Origin: Ochrobactrum sp. Q0168
GTDB lineage: Bacteria; Pseudomonadota; Alphaproteobacteria; Rhizobiales; Rhizobiaceae
DNA length: 64,000 nt
Assembly: GCF_016427605.1 (NCBI RefSeq)
Contig: NZ_JAELXQ010000003.1
Coordinates: 248,001-312,000, forward strand
Reading direction: 5' to 3'
In this document: positions 25,341 through 34,946 of the stretch, one piece after another
How positions within the stretch are numbered: the first letter of the stretch is position 1
How the letters are laid out: each line of letters starts with the position of its first letter
Translations under genes and position numbers: made by a program
The notes under the pieces: generated by a model
What the model was told of the DNA's origin: nothing
What the model saw: only the letters and a program-made list of their open reading frames with translations
Databases searched by the model: none

Positions 25341-26621
25341 ATGGCTATCGTATTGGGTGCTATTGCCGATGACTTCACCGGAGCCACGGACCTTGCCGGA
25401 TTGCTGGCCCGTAGCGGTTATCCGGTTTCCCTGCGTTTCGGGCTGCCCGACGAAACCGAGGCCGCGAATATCGAGACGAGCGCACCTTTCGAGATCATTG
25501 CCCTAAAATGCCGGACAATTCCTGTTGATGAGGCCGTCGCTCAGGTGCGCGCTGCATATGCGTGGCTGAAAGCAGCCGGTGCACAGCGGTTCTACTGGAA
25601 ATATTGCTCGACCTTCGACAGCACTGCCGAGGGCAATATCGGGCCGGTCTCGCAAGCTCTGATGGCCGATATCGGCACGTCGCAGACGATCTATTGTCCG
25701 GCATTTCCCGAAAACGGCCGCAGCATTTTCATGGGGCATCTCTTCGTCGGCGAACAGCCGCTGGATGAAAGCCCGATGAAGGATCACCCGCTCACACCTA
25801 TGCGCGATTCCAGTTTGGTGCGTTTGCTGCAACCGCAGGTCAAAGGCAAGGTCGGGCTGGCCAATCGGCTTGTCGTGGCGCGCGGTTCCGATGCCTTGAA
25901 GGCGCGCCTTGCGGAACTGGCCGGGCAGGGGGTGGCGCATGTCATCATCGATGCGGTTGCCGATGGAGATCTCGGAATCATCGCCGAGGCGACGCTGGAT
26001 CTGCCGCTGCTTACCGGTGGCAGCGCGCTTGCCATGCCATTGCCGCGCCTTCTGGCGGAAGCAGGGCAGTTGGAGAAAGGACGACAAGAGGCGCTAGCGC
26101 CTGTGGTTGGGGAAGGCAAGATCGTTCTTTCCGGCAGTTGTTCGGCCATGACGCTGAAACAGGTTGCGCATTATAAGGATAAGGCGGCGAGCTATCGTCT
26201 CGATCCGCTGGAGCTGGCGGAACATGGCGCAGGCGAGGCCATGACTTGGCTCCGGCAGCGCGCATTGAACGAGCCGAAGCTGATCTATGCCAGCGCCGAT
26301 CCGGCTTCGGTTCGGGGCGCACAGGAAAAGCTGGGCGTGGAGCGCGCAGGCCAGATTGTGGAAGAGACGCTTGCTGCGCTGGCGCGCGAGGCTTTCAGTC
26401 TCGGCATTCGCCGTTTTGTGGTGGCCGGCGGTGAAACATCCGGCGCTGTCGCGCAAGCGCTTGGTGTTTCCCGCGTGATGGTGGGGCAGGAGATCGCCCC
26501 CGGCGTCCCGTGGACTTTCGCCACGGTGGAAGGCGGTGCAGTCGCCCTTGCGCTCAAATCGGGCAATTTTGGCTCTGAAACCTTCTTTGAAACAGCGCTG
26601 CGCAAGCTGGAGGCTGCATGA
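25341..26621 (+). CDS. otnK: 3-oxo-tetronate kinase
   Basis: A 426-residue four-carbon acid sugar kinase (formerly DUF1537). The N-terminal domain has GAIADDFTGATDLAGLLARS, KYCSTFDSTAEGNIGPV and YCPAFPENGRSIFMGHLFVG; the C-terminal nucleotide-binding domain has VAGGETSGAVAQALGV. It phosphorylates 3-oxo-tetronate at O4 using ATP. It sits between ltnD and otnC, and its stop overlaps the otnC start by 4 bases. Family and context together give high confidence. Confidence 0.9.
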   Translation: MAIVLGAIADDFTGATDLAGLLARSGYPVSLRFGLPDETEAANIETSAPFEIIALKCRTIPVDEAVAQVRAAYAWLKAAGAQRFYWKYCSTFDSTAEGNIGPVSQALMADIGTSQTIYCPAFPENGRSIFMGHLFVGEQPLDESPMKDHPLTPMRDSSLVRLLQPQVKGKVGLANRLVVARGSDALKARLAELAGQGVAHVIIDAVADGDLGIIAEATLDLPLLTGGSALAMPLPRLLAEAGQLEKGRQEALAPVVGEGKIVLSGSCSAMTLKQVAHYKDKAASYRLDPLELAEHGAGEAMTWLRQRALNEPKLIYASADPASVRGAQEKLGVERAGQIVEETLAALAREAFSLGIRRFVVAGGETSGAVAQALGVSRVMVGQEIAPGVPWTFATVEGGAVALALKSGNFGSETFFETALRKLEAA

Positions 26622-27268
26622 GCGAAGAAGCCAAACTCCGCGAAAGCGTATGCCTGATGGCAAAGTCCATCTTCGACCGAGGGCTAACCGGCGGGTCGTC
26701 GGGCAATATCTCGGCCCGCTTGTCGGACGGGCGGCTGCTCGTCACCCCAACCGGCAGTTCTTTCGGTGGGCTCGATCCGGCAAGGCTGTCTTTGTTCGAC
26801 AGTGAAGGCAACTTCATCAGTGGCGACAAGCCGACCAAGGAAATGCCGCTGCATGCAGCTTTCTACGAAACACGGGCGGCCAAGACGGGCGCGGTCGTGC
26901 ATCTCCATTCCTGCCATTCCGTCGCGCTGTCCATGCTGCCGGATGTAGACCCCGACAATATGCTGCCGCCGCTGACCGCCTATTCGATCATGAAACTCGG
27001 CAAGGTGAAGCTGCTTCCCTATTTCATCCCCGGCGATCCCGCCATGGGCGACGCGATCCGCGGTCTGGCTGGCAAACGAAGCGCCGTAATGCTGGCCAAT
27101 CACGGGCCGGTTGTTGCGGCCAAGGATCTGGAAGCGGCTGTCTATGCCGTTGAAGAACTTGAGGAAACGGCAAAGCTCGCCATGCTCACGCGCGGCTTGA
27201 AACCGAACATGCTGACGGAGGCGCAAATTCGCCAGATCGTCGATAGATTTGATGTGGAGTGGGATTGA
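26618..27268 (+). CDS. otnC: 3-oxo-tetronate 4-phosphate decarboxylase
   Basis: A 216-residue class II aldolase/adducin-domain protein. TGGSSGNISARL near residue 26, the metal-binding HLHSCHSVALSML near 90 and the third His in NHGPVVAAKDLEAAVYAVEE match the zinc-dependent family. It decarboxylates 3-oxo-tetronate 4-phosphate to dihydroxyacetone phosphate, the last pathway step. Its start overlaps the otnK stop (ATGA) and its stop shares one base with the otnI ATG. Confidence 0.9.
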   Translation: MSEEAKLRESVCLMAKSIFDRGLTGGSSGNISARLSDGRLLVTPTGSSFGGLDPARLSLFDSEGNFISGDKPTKEMPLHAAFYETRAAKTGAVVHLHSCHSVALSMLPDVDPDNMLPPLTAYSIMKLGKVKLLPYFIPGDPAMGDAIRGLAGKRSAVMLANHGPVVAAKDLEAAVYAVEELEETAKLAMLTRGLKPNMLTEAQIRQIVDRFDVEWD

Positions 27269-28038
27269 TGGCCGGTTTTTCAGCCAATCTCGGCTTTCTC
27301 TGGCAGGAACTGCCGCTGCCTGATGCTATTCGCGCGGCAAAGGCCGCTGGTTTCGATGCCGTGGAATGCCATTGGCCCTATAAATTCGAGCCCGCCGATG
27401 TCGCTGCCGCCTTGCGCGAAACCGGACTGACCATGCTCGGGCTCAACACAAGTCGCGGCAATGTCGAGGCTGGCGATAACGGTCTGGCGGCGATTGCGGG
27501 ACGGGAAGACGAGTCGCAGGCAGCAATTCGGCAGGCAGTCGATTACGCCGTCGCCATCGGGGCGCTTAATATCCATGTCATGGCAGGAAAGGCGGAAGGC
27601 GAGACGGCGCGTCGCACATTTATCGCCAATCTCGCTTATGCCTGCCAACAGGCCGCCGCACATGGCATAACGATCCTGATCGAGCCGCTGAACCACCGCG
27701 ATGCGCCGGGATATTTTCTGAAGACATCAGAACAAGCCATTGCGATCATTCAAGAAGTGGCTGCAAGCAATCTGAAACTGATGTTCGATTGCTACCACCT
27801 TCAGATTATGGAAGGCGATATCAGCAAGCGGCTGGAAGCGTTGCAGCCGCATATCGGACATGTCCAGATTGCCGCCGTGCCGGACAGGGCAGAGCCCGAC
27901 CATGGCGAGCTGGATTACCGGCATATCGTACAGTTGCTCGATAGTCTCGGCTATGCAAAGCCGCTTGGCGCCGAATATCGCCCGAAAACCACGACCGATG
28001 CGGGGCTGTCATGGCTGTCTGGCTTGAAGGCTTTGTGA
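27268..28038 (+). CDS. otnI: 2-oxo-tetronate isomerase
   Basis: A 256-residue TIM-barrel protein of the hydroxypyruvate isomerase/AP-endonuclease-2 family. Features include FSANLGFLWQELPLPDAI at the start, ECHWPY near 37, IEPLNHRDAPGYFL with the metal Glu near 140, and DCYHLQIMEGD. It converts 2-oxo-tetronate to 3-oxo-tetronate, the OtnK substrate. The start at 27268 overlaps the otnC stop by one base and has GGAG upstream; an in-frame GTG nine bases earlier is the alternative. Confidence 0.87.
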   Translation: MAGFSANLGFLWQELPLPDAIRAAKAAGFDAVECHWPYKFEPADVAAALRETGLTMLGLNTSRGNVEAGDNGLAAIAGREDESQAAIRQAVDYAVAIGALNIHVMAGKAEGETARRTFIANLAYACQQAAAHGITILIEPLNHRDAPGYFLKTSEQAIAIIQEVAASNLKLMFDCYHLQIMEGDISKRLEALQPHIGHVQIAAVPDRAEPDHGELDYRHIVQLLDSLGYAKPLGAEYRPKTTTDAGLSWLSGLKAL

Positions 28039-28216
28039 TGAGGTCAGGGGCGCGCACTACGTCTTTAGCTAATGTTTCGGGATTGCGGCAAAACGCGATT
28101 GACTCACGGCCTTTGACCGGCCAACAATGGACAAGTGGTCCGCTCACCTTACCAGTTGGATCGATCAAATGCGGTTTTGAATGGGTGGCAGGCACAAAGC
28201 ACGGAGGAACGCTTTG

Positions 28217-28993
28217 ATGAGTGAAGCAGCGGTTGCGAAAAGTGGGGCCATTGCGCTTGTCACCGGCGGCGGTACAGGTGTGGGACGCTCTATCGCCAAG
28301 GCCCTCGGCGCACAAGGTTATCATGTTGTCATTTCCGGTCGTCGTTTTGATGTGCTGGAAAAGGCGGCGTCCGATCTTGCGTCGCAAACCGGCGGAAGCT
28401 TCCACCCAATTGCAGCAGATGTGGGTGATCCGGTCGCCGTTCGTAAACTGTTCGACGCGATTGTCGAAAAATTTGGGCGGCTTGATCTCCTTGTCAATAA
28501 TGCGGGCGTTCTTGTTCCGGGCGTACCGCTTGAGGAGGTCACATTCGAGGATTGGAATGCGATTGTCGGCGCCAATCTGACGGGCGCATTTCTGTGCACG
28601 CAGCAGGCTTTCCGGGTGATGAAAGCGCAAAACCCGCGCGGAGGCCGCATCATCAATAATGGGTCCATTTCGGCCACCACCCCACGCCCCAATTCAGCAC
28701 CTTATACGGCGACGAAACATGCCATTACCGGGTTGACCAAGTCGACCGCTCTCGATGGTCGCAACTTCGATATTGCCTGCGGCCAGATCGATATCGGCAA
28801 TGCCGCCAGCGATATGACGCAGAAGATTTCCACCGGCGTCATTCAGGCCAATGGGACCATAGCCGCAGAGCCGACCATTGATCCGGCGCATGTCGCCAAT
28901 GCGGTTGTTTACATGGCAAGCTTGCCGCTCGACGCCAATGTGCTGACCATGACCGTCATGGCAACCAAGATGCCCTATGTGGGCCGGGGTTAA
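28217..28993 (+). CDS. SDR family oxidoreductase
   Basis: A 258-residue classical short-chain dehydrogenase: cofactor motif [15 protein letters not shown] near residue 16, NNAGVLVPG, a serine in NNGSISA and the YTATK catalytic motif. It has a strong RBS (GGAGG) and lies between otnI and a CUT1 ABC transporter, preceded by a 178-base gap. It probably oxidises or reduces a sugar, lactone precursor or polyol that feeds the tetronate pathway, for example an aldotetrose or polyol. The substrate is inferred only from position. Confidence 0.87.
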   Translation: MSEAAVAKSGAIALVTGGGTGVGRSIAKALGAQGYHVVISGRRFDVLEKAASDLASQTGGSFHPIAADVGDPVAVRKLFDAIVEKFGRLDLLVNNAGVLVPGVPLEEVTFEDWNAIVGANLTGAFLCTQQAFRVMKAQNPRGGRIINNGSISATTPRPNSAPYTATKHAITGLTKSTALDGRNFDIACGQIDIGNAASDMTQKISTGVIQANGTIAAEPTIDPAHVANAVVYMASLPLDANVLTMTVMATKMPYVGRG

Positions 28994-29140
28994 ATAAAAC
29001 AGGAATGCGCGCCGGAAGAGGAATCCGGTGCGGAGAGCATGAAAAGCAAGGAGAATATTCGCGAAAGATCTGGGCGTCGGAAGTGAGGAGCCGGCATTCA
29101 CATCTTCTGAAAATACAGAATGCAGTCTGGGAGGAGATGC

Positions 29141-30208
29141 ATGGCCACTGTTCAGTTCGCCGAAGTGAAAAAGTCTTTCGGCAATTTCCCCGTCATCAAA
29201 GGCGTCAATATCGATATTGAAGACGGCGAGTTCGTCATTCTCGTCGGCCCTTCGGGCTGCGGAAAATCGACCCTGCTGCGGATGCTTGCCGGGCTGGAGA
29301 ATATCTCCGGCGGCGAAATCCGCATCGGCGGCCGGCCGGTCAATAATCTGCCGCCCAAGGAACGCGATATTGCCATGGTGTTCCAGAATTATGCGCTCTA
29401 TCCGCATATGACCGTCGCCAAGAACATGGCGTTCTCGCTGATGCTGAATTCGGCACCGCAGGCGGAAATCGACAAGCGTGTGAATTATGCTGCTGGGATT
29501 CTGGGCCTGACCAATCTGCTTGACCGCTATCCACGTCAGCTTTCCGGCGGTCAGCGCCAGCGCGTGGCCATGGGCCGCGCCATCGTTCGCGATCCACAGG
29601 TCTTTCTGTTCGATGAGCCTTTGTCGAACCTTGACGCCAAATTGCGCGTGGCGATGCGCGCCGAGATCAAGGAACTGCACCACCGATTGAAAACGACCAC
29701 TGTCTACGTGACACACGACCAGATTGAGGCCATGACCATGGCCGACAAGATCGTCGTCATGCATGACGGCATTGTGGAGCAGGTCGGTTCACCCCTGGAG
29801 CTTTATGACAATCCGAACAATCTGTTTGTAGCTGGCTTTATCGGTTCCCCAGCCATGAACATGATCAAGGGCGCGCTCGATCCGCAAAACCCGCAGGTGT
29901 TCGTGGCTACCGACGGCACAAGGCTGCCATTGTCGCGCAGTTATCCGCAGGCGGCGGGACGAGACCTCGTTTACGGTCTGCGCCCGGAATATATCCGGCT
30001 TGACGGTGCGGGTCTGGCGGCGCCGGTGGTGGTGATCGAACCAACCGGTTACGAAACGCAGATGGTGGTGAATTTCGGCGGTACCGAAGTCACCTGTGTT
30101 TTCCGCGAGCGCGTCGATGTGCGCCCCGGCGAGGCGATTAATATTTCGATCGATCCCGGCAATGTTCACCTCTTCGACCAAGAGAGCGGCATTCGCCTTA
30201 TTGCTTGA
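29141..30208 (+). CDS. CUT1 sugar ABC transporter ATP-binding protein (UgpC/MalK type)
   Basis: A 355-residue ABC ATPase with Walker A GPSGCGKSTLLRML (residues about 34-47), Q-loop MVFQNYALYPHMT, signature LSGGQRQRVAMGRAI, LFDEPLSNLDA and a C-terminal TOBE-type domain. This is the MalK/UgpC architecture that powers sugar or glycerol-phosphate importers. GGAGGAG lies just before the ATG. A terminator-like hairpin follows, then the binding protein and two permeases, an unusual ATPase-first order. Proximity to the otn genes suggests import of a four-carbon acid sugar or precursor (inference). Confidence 0.9.
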   Translation: MATVQFAEVKKSFGNFPVIKGVNIDIEDGEFVILVGPSGCGKSTLLRMLAGLENISGGEIRIGGRPVNNLPPKERDIAMVFQNYALYPHMTVAKNMAFSLMLNSAPQAEIDKRVNYAAGILGLTNLLDRYPRQLSGGQRQRVAMGRAIVRDPQVFLFDEPLSNLDAKLRVAMRAEIKELHHRLKTTTVYVTHDQIEAMTMADKIVVMHDGIVEQVGSPLELYDNPNNLFVAGFIGSPAMNMIKGALDPQNPQVFVATDGTRLPLSRSYPQAAGRDLVYGLRPEYIRLDGAGLAAPVVVIEPTGYETQMVVNFGGTEVTCVFRERVDVRPGEAINISIDPGNVHLFDQESGIRLIA

Positions 30209-30214
30209 ATTTAT

Positions 30215-30257
30215 ACAAGGCACGCTGAAGGAGGGGAGAGCCCGAAGCGTGCCTTTT
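30215..30257 (+). terminator. Hairpin between ATPase and binding-protein genes
   Basis: A 10-bp perfect stem AAGGCACGCT / AGCGTGCCTT (30215-30224 and 30244-30253) with a 19-base loop, whose right arm continues into TTCT. It could act as a partial terminator or stabilise the binding-protein transcript. Confidence 0.5.
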
Positions 30258-30348
30258 CTGGGGAATTGAATTTCGCCAGATACCCGTTTTCGCCTGCAGG
30301 GATAGCGAATGCGGCGTAACCAAGTCCCATTTTTGGAGGAGGAGCATA

Positions 30349-31659
30349 ATGACTATCAGAAGAAGAACATTCCTGACGGGAACGGCAAGTCTTGTTGGCG
30401 CGGCGGGTTTGTCGGGCCTTGGCATTCGTCCGTCTTTTGCAGCCGAACCGGACTATAAGCCGGAAGCGGGCGCGAGCCTGCGCGTGTTGCGCTGGACGCC
30501 TTTCGTGAAGGGCGATGAAGACAGCTGGCTCGCCAATACCAAGAAGTTCACCGAAGCAACCGGCGTCGAAGTGCGCATCGACAAGGAAAGCTGGGAAGAT
30601 ATTCGTCCGAAGGCTGCGGTTGCCGCCAATGTGGGCTCCGGCCCCGATATCGTGATGTGCTGGTTCGACGATGCCCATCAATATCCCGACAAGCTGGTCG
30701 ATCTGACCGAGCTTGGCACCTATCTCGACGGCAAATATGGCGGTTTCTATGACGGCCTCAAGGGCTATGCGACCCGCGACGGCAAATTCATCGCCATGCC
30801 GCTGACGGCAATCGGCAACGCGATTGTCTATCGCGACAGCCATATGAAAGCGGCGGGCTTCAGCGAATTCCCTCAGGACACGAAAGGCTTCCTTGAGCTG
30901 TGCAAGGCCATGAAGGCCAAGGGAACGCCTGCTGGTTTCCCGCATGGCAAGGCTGTCGGCGACGGCAACAACTATGCGCATTGGCTGCTCTGGAGCCATG
31001 GCGCGCAGATGGTGGATGAAAGCGGCAAGGTGACGATCAACTCGCCGGAAACCATTGCTGCCATCAACTATGCGAAGGAGCTTTACAAGACCTTCATTCC
31101 GGGCACGGAAAGCTGGCTCGACATTAACAACAACCGTGCGTTCCTCGCCGGTCAGGTGTCGCTGACGGCCAACGGCGTTTCCATCTATTACGCCGCGAAG
31201 AACGATCCGAAACTGGCGGAATTCGCCGCTGACATGCGCAGCACGAACTTCCCGATCGGTCCGGTCGGCAAGAGCGTCGAACTGCACCAGACCAGCTCGC
31301 TTTTGCTGTTCAAGCATTCGAAATATCCCGAAGCGGCCAAGGCTTACATCAAATTTATGATGGAAGCCGACCAGATGAATGCTTGGCTCGAAGGCTCCAG
31401 CGCCTATTGCTGCCAGCCGCTCAAGGCGTTTGCGGATAATCCGGTGTGGAAGTCAAATCCGATCCACGCGCCTTATGCTCGCGCATCGGAAACGCTGCGT
31501 CCCAACGGCTATGCCGGTCCGCTCGGCTATGCTTCGGCAGCCGTCATGGCCGACTATGTCCTGGTCGATATGTTTGCCTCGGCGGTGACCGGCGCTGCTA
31601 CACCGGAAGAGGCTGTCGCGAGCGCCGAAAAACGCGCCAACCGCTATTATCGCGTCTAG
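30349..31659 (+). CDS. CUT1 ABC transporter extracellular solute-binding protein
   Basis: A 436-residue family-1-type binding protein. The N-terminus RRRTFLTGTASLVGAAGLSG is a twin-arginine signal, suggesting export in folded form, with the mature protein starting near AAEPDY. Typical features include WEDIRPKAAVAANVGSGPDI, MPLTAIGNAIVYRD and a late YVLVDMFASAVTGAATPEEA. A strong RBS (GGAGGAGG) precedes the ATG. It supplies the two permeases that follow and the ATPase upstream. The ligand is unknown; a sugar acid or polyol is plausible. Confidence 0.9.
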   Translation: MTIRRRTFLTGTASLVGAAGLSGLGIRPSFAAEPDYKPEAGASLRVLRWTPFVKGDEDSWLANTKKFTEATGVEVRIDKESWEDIRPKAAVAANVGSGPDIVMCWFDDAHQYPDKLVDLTELGTYLDGKYGGFYDGLKGYATRDGKFIAMPLTAIGNAIVYRDSHMKAAGFSEFPQDTKGFLELCKAMKAKGTPAGFPHGKAVGDGNNYAHWLLWSHGAQMVDESGKVTINSPETIAAINYAKELYKTFIPGTESWLDINNNRAFLAGQVSLTANGVSIYYAAKNDPKLAEFAADMRSTNFPIGPVGKSVELHQTSSLLLFKHSKYPEAAKAYIKFMMEADQMNAWLEGSSAYCCQPLKAFADNPVWKSNPIHAPYARASETLRPNGYAGPLGYASAAVMADYVLVDMFASAVTGAATPEEAVASAEKRANRYYRV

Positions 31660-31727
31660 TCGATAGAGTTGAGGCGGGAGGGTTACCTTCACGCCTCATT
31701 TCTTTTGGGTTCTGGAGATGTGTATCC

Positions 31728-32690
31728 ATGACGATGACCAATTCACCCGGAGCCGGAGCATCCGGTGACCCCGGTACGATAAAACGGCCTGTCCTGTCTC
31801 GCCTGGCGAATAATCACAACATGCTAGGCTTTCTGTTCATGCTGCCCGCAGCGGTCTTTCTGGTCTGCTTTCTGACCTATCCGCTCGGTCTCGGCGTCTG
31901 GCTCGGCTTTACCGACACGAAGATTGGCCGCGATGGCATTTTCATCGGCTTGGAAAATTACGAGTTCCTTTGGGATGACAGCGTCTTCTGGCTCTCGGTG
32001 TTCAATACGGTTCTCTACACGACCGTCGCGTCCGTGCTGAAATTCGGTCTCGGCCTCTGGCTTGCGCTGTTGCTGAACGAAAATCTGCCATGCAAATCGT
32101 TCTTCCGCGCCATCGTGCTTCTGCCGTGGGTGGTGCCGACCGTGCTTTCTGCGCTGGCATTCTGGTGGATCTACGATTCCCAGTTCTCGATCATTTCATG
32201 GTCGCTGATCAAAATGGGCATTATCGATCAACCGATCAATTTCCTTGGCGATCCCACCAATGCGCGGCTTTCCGTCATCGCGGCCAATGTCTGGCGCGGC
32301 ATTCCCTTTGTGGCGATTTCGCTTCTCGCCGGTTTGCAGACCATTCCGGCTTCGTTGCAGGAAGCGGCATCGCTTGACGGTGCATCGAGCTGGCAGCGCT
32401 TCCGCCATGTGACCTTGCCGATGCTGACCCCGATCATCGCGGTGGTGATGACATTCTCCGTGCTGTTCACCTTCACGGATTTCCAGCTGATCTACGTTCT
32501 GACCAAGGGTGGCCCGGTCAACGCAACCCATCTGATGGCGACGCTCTCTTTCCAGCGCGCCATTCCCGGTGGCCAATTGGGTGAGGGCGCGGCGATTGCG
32601 GTCGCGATGATCCCGTTCCTGCTTGCCGCCATCATGTTTTCTTTCTTCGGCTTGCAACGTCGCAAATGGCAGCAGGGCAGGAGCGACTGA
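31728..32690 (+). CDS. CUT1 ABC transporter permease (MalF/UgpA type)
   Basis: A 320-residue membrane protein with about six helices and the EAA loop QEAASLDGASSWQRFRHVTL near residue 215. The start is ATG 31728 with GGAG about ten bases upstream. A much longer open frame begins upstream inside the binding-protein gene but has no homology character. The N-terminal 30 residues are hydrophilic and Gly/Pro-rich. It pairs with the next permease. Confidence 0.9.
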   Translation: MTMTNSPGAGASGDPGTIKRPVLSRLANNHNMLGFLFMLPAAVFLVCFLTYPLGLGVWLGFTDTKIGRDGIFIGLENYEFLWDDSVFWLSVFNTVLYTTVASVLKFGLGLWLALLLNENLPCKSFFRAIVLLPWVVPTVLSALAFWWIYDSQFSIISWSLIKMGIIDQPINFLGDPTNARLSVIAANVWRGIPFVAISLLAGLQTIPASLQEAASLDGASSWQRFRHVTLPMLTPIIAVVMTFSVLFTFTDFQLIYVLTKGGPVNATHLMATLSFQRAIPGGQLGEGAAIAVAMIPFLLAAIMFSFFGLQRRKWQQGRSD

Positions 32691-32692
32691 CA

Positions 32693-33604
32693 ATGGAGAT
32701 GACCATGAAGTCCAAGGCACCTTCCAATGAAGCCGCTTTGAAGGACGATAGCCAGGGCATGTCCTATCTCAATCGCCTGCCGCGGCGGGTGGTGACGATT
32801 TACATACCCATGGCGCTGTTCGTCTTCGTGCTGCTGTTTCCGTTTTACTGGATGGCGATCACTGCCGTAAAACCGAACGCGCAGCTGACGGATTATGACA
32901 ATTTCAGTCCCTTCTGGGTGGTGGGACCGACATTGGCTCACATCAAATATCTGCTGTTCGAAACCTCTTACCCCGGCTGGTTGTGGAACACGATGCTCGT
33001 GGCGACGGCTTCCACTTTCCTGTCGCTGATTGCTTCGGTTTTGGGGGCTTATGCAATTGAACGCATCCGGTTTACGGGCTCGCGCTCTGTTGGCCTGTTC
33101 ATCTTTCTGGCCTATCTGGTGCCGCCGTCGATCCTGTTCATTCCGCTGGCCTTCATCGTGTTCAAGCTTGGCATCTATGATTCGCGTCTGGCGCTGATTT
33201 TCACCTATCCCACCTTCCTCATTCCTTTCTGCACATGGCTGCTGATGGGATATTTCCGCTCGATCCCCTTCGAGCTAGAGGAAAGTGCGCTGGTGGATGG
33301 CGCCAATCGCTGGCAGATTCTGCTCAAGATCATCCTGCCGCTGGCAGTGCCGGGATTGATTTCGGCAGGCATCTTCGCCTTCACGCTTTCCTGGAACGAA
33401 TTCATTTATGCGCTGACATTCATTCAGTCTTCCGAGAACAAGACCGTTCCCGTGGGCGTGCTGACGGAACTGGTGCGCGGCGATATTTTCGAGTGGGGCG
33501 CGCTGATGGCAGGGGCCTTGTTCGGTTCTCTGCCGGTGGTGATCCTCTATTCCTTCTTCGTTGACTACTACGTGTCGTCGATGACGGGCGCAGTGAAGGA
33601 GTAG
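32693..33604 (+). CDS. CUT1 ABC transporter permease (MalG/UgpE type)
   Basis: A 303-residue MalG-like permease with hydrophobic helices starting at IYIPMALFVFVLLFPFYWMA and the EAA loop EESALVDGANRWQILLKIIL near residue 200. The start is ambiguous among three close ATGs (32693, 32699, 32705); the first is used, two bases after the previous stop, while GGAG favours the third. It completes the CUT1 importer. Confidence 0.9.
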   Translation: MEMTMKSKAPSNEAALKDDSQGMSYLNRLPRRVVTIYIPMALFVFVLLFPFYWMAITAVKPNAQLTDYDNFSPFWVVGPTLAHIKYLLFETSYPGWLWNTMLVATASTFLSLIASVLGAYAIERIRFTGSRSVGLFIFLAYLVPPSILFIPLAFIVFKLGIYDSRLALIFTYPTFLIPFCTWLLMGYFRSIPFELEESALVDGANRWQILLKIILPLAVPGLISAGIFAFTLSWNEFIYALTFIQSSENKTVPVGVLTELVRGDIFEWGALMAGALFGSLPVVILYSFFVDYYVSSMTGAVKE

Positions 33605-33965
33605 AGGCTAATACCACGCCGGTCTGAAATTGAGCGCTCCGCATCTGGCCTGAGGGTCGGCTGCGGGGCGCAACTGTATAGTGTACGGAAACAAAGCTCA
33701 CTTTCTCACTGGAGCGGCTTTGATTGACGCATCAAGATTCCTGGCTAAATAATTGTTTTAACGTGCACCTGTCTCAAAATTCGATTCATGCTTTTTGATA
33801 TGCACGCAAGTTGCTAGAAATTTTAGCAATTCCTTATTGCAATTCATTTGCAATTGCAGAATAGATAATAACGAGGATTCCATTTCAGTTTGCAGCAATC
33901 GGATATGAAGGCCGTCGCCTACGGTTCAGTTGCAAATAATTCTTAAGAGCAAGAGTGAGGAATAG
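33605..33965. promoter_or_regulatory. sitABCD upstream region with two Fur/Mur-like palindromes
   Basis: This 361-base gap has no gene. It contains TTGCTA-N7-TAGCAA (33810-33828) and ATTGCAATTCATTTGCAAT (33835-33853). Both are 19 bp, and their starts are 25 bases apart. The second closely resembles the manganese-responsive Mur sites (TTGCAA-rich dyads) of rhizobia, as I recall them. An AT-rich TAGATAAT box follows at about 33860. A further TTGCAAAT half-site lies near 33929. This suggests Mn- or Fe-dependent repression of sitABCD by a Fur-family protein. Confidence 0.6.
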
Positions 33966-34880
33966 ATGTTCAACAGAGTGAGACGATTGATCCTGACCGG
34001 AATGGCGGGAGCGGTGCTGGCGGCTGTGTTCGCTGTCGGACCTTCCGTTGCGCAAGAAAAACTCAAGGCTGTGACGACCTTCACCGTCATTGCGGATATT
34101 GCTCGCAATGTTGCAGGGGATGCGGCAGTGGTTGAATCGATCACCAAGCCGGGCGCGGAAATCCATAACTATCAGCCCACACCTGGTGACATAAAGCGGG
34201 CGCAAGGCGCGCAGCTTGTTCTGTGGAACGGGCTTAACCTCGAACTCTGGTTTGAAAAATTCTTTCACCATCTGAAGAACGTGCCGAGCGTTGTGGTGTC
34301 TGACGGCGTCGCGCCGATGGGTATTACCGAAGGGCCTTATAGCGGCAAGCCGAACCCTCATGCCTGGATGTCGCCGACGGTCGCTCTGATCTATGTCGAT
34401 AATATCCGCGATGCCTTCGTTAAATATGACCCGGCCAACGCCGATACCTATAAGGCGAATGCTGAGGCCTACAAGCAGAAGATCCGTGCCGCAATCGAGC
34501 CGATAAGGGCGAAACTCGCCGCTGTTCCGGAAGACAAGCGCTGGCTCGTCTCGAGCGAAGGGGCGTTTTCCTATCTCGCGCGCGATTTCGGTCTGAAAGA
34601 GCTTTATCTGTGGCCGATCAATGCCGACCAGCAGGGTACGCCGCAGCAGGTGCGCAAGGTCATCGATGCGGTGCGCAAGAATGGCATCACCGTTGTCTTC
34701 TCTGAAAGCACGATCTCGTCCGCTCCTGCTGAACAGGTGGCCCGCGAAACCGGCGCTCGCTATGGCGGCGTGCTGTACGTGGACTCCCTGACCGACAAGG
34801 ACGGCCCGGTGCCAACCTATATCGACCTCCTGCGTGTCACGTCCGACACAATCGTCAAGGGACTGGCCGATCCGTCCTGA
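33966..34880 (+). CDS. sitA: Manganese/iron ABC transporter substrate-binding protein
   Basis: A 304-residue ZnuA/TroA-family protein with a signal peptide (LILTGMAGAVLAAVFAVGPS, then VAQE). Metal-ligand regions are visible: EIHNYQPTPGDIKRA (first His), KPNPHAWMSPT (second His), VSSEGAFSYLARDFGL (Glu) and a late VDSLTDKDGPV (Asp). The His-rich loop of zinc-binding ZnuA is absent, and His-His-Glu-Asp favours Mn or Fe. GAGG lies seven bases upstream. It leads the sitABCD operon. Confidence 0.9.
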   Translation: MFNRVRRLILTGMAGAVLAAVFAVGPSVAQEKLKAVTTFTVIADIARNVAGDAAVVESITKPGAEIHNYQPTPGDIKRAQGAQLVLWNGLNLELWFEKFFHHLKNVPSVVVSDGVAPMGITEGPYSGKPNPHAWMSPTVALIYVDNIRDAFVKYDPANADTYKANAEAYKQKIRAAIEPIRAKLAAVPEDKRWLVSSEGAFSYLARDFGLKELYLWPINADQQGTPQQVRKVIDAVRKNGITVVFSESTISSAPAEQVARETGARYGGVLYVDSLTDKDGPVPTYIDLLRVTSDTIVKGLADPS

Positions 34881-34946
34881 TCTTCGCAAATCCGGTGTCC
34901 GCCATCGCGGCGGGCATGCATGCGATACTTATGAAAGAGATATCCA

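Noticed and set aside
31446-32690. 414-residue version of the CUT1 permease
   Set aside because: The extension overlaps the binding-protein gene and is Arg/Cys-rich; the normal permease start is ATG 31728.
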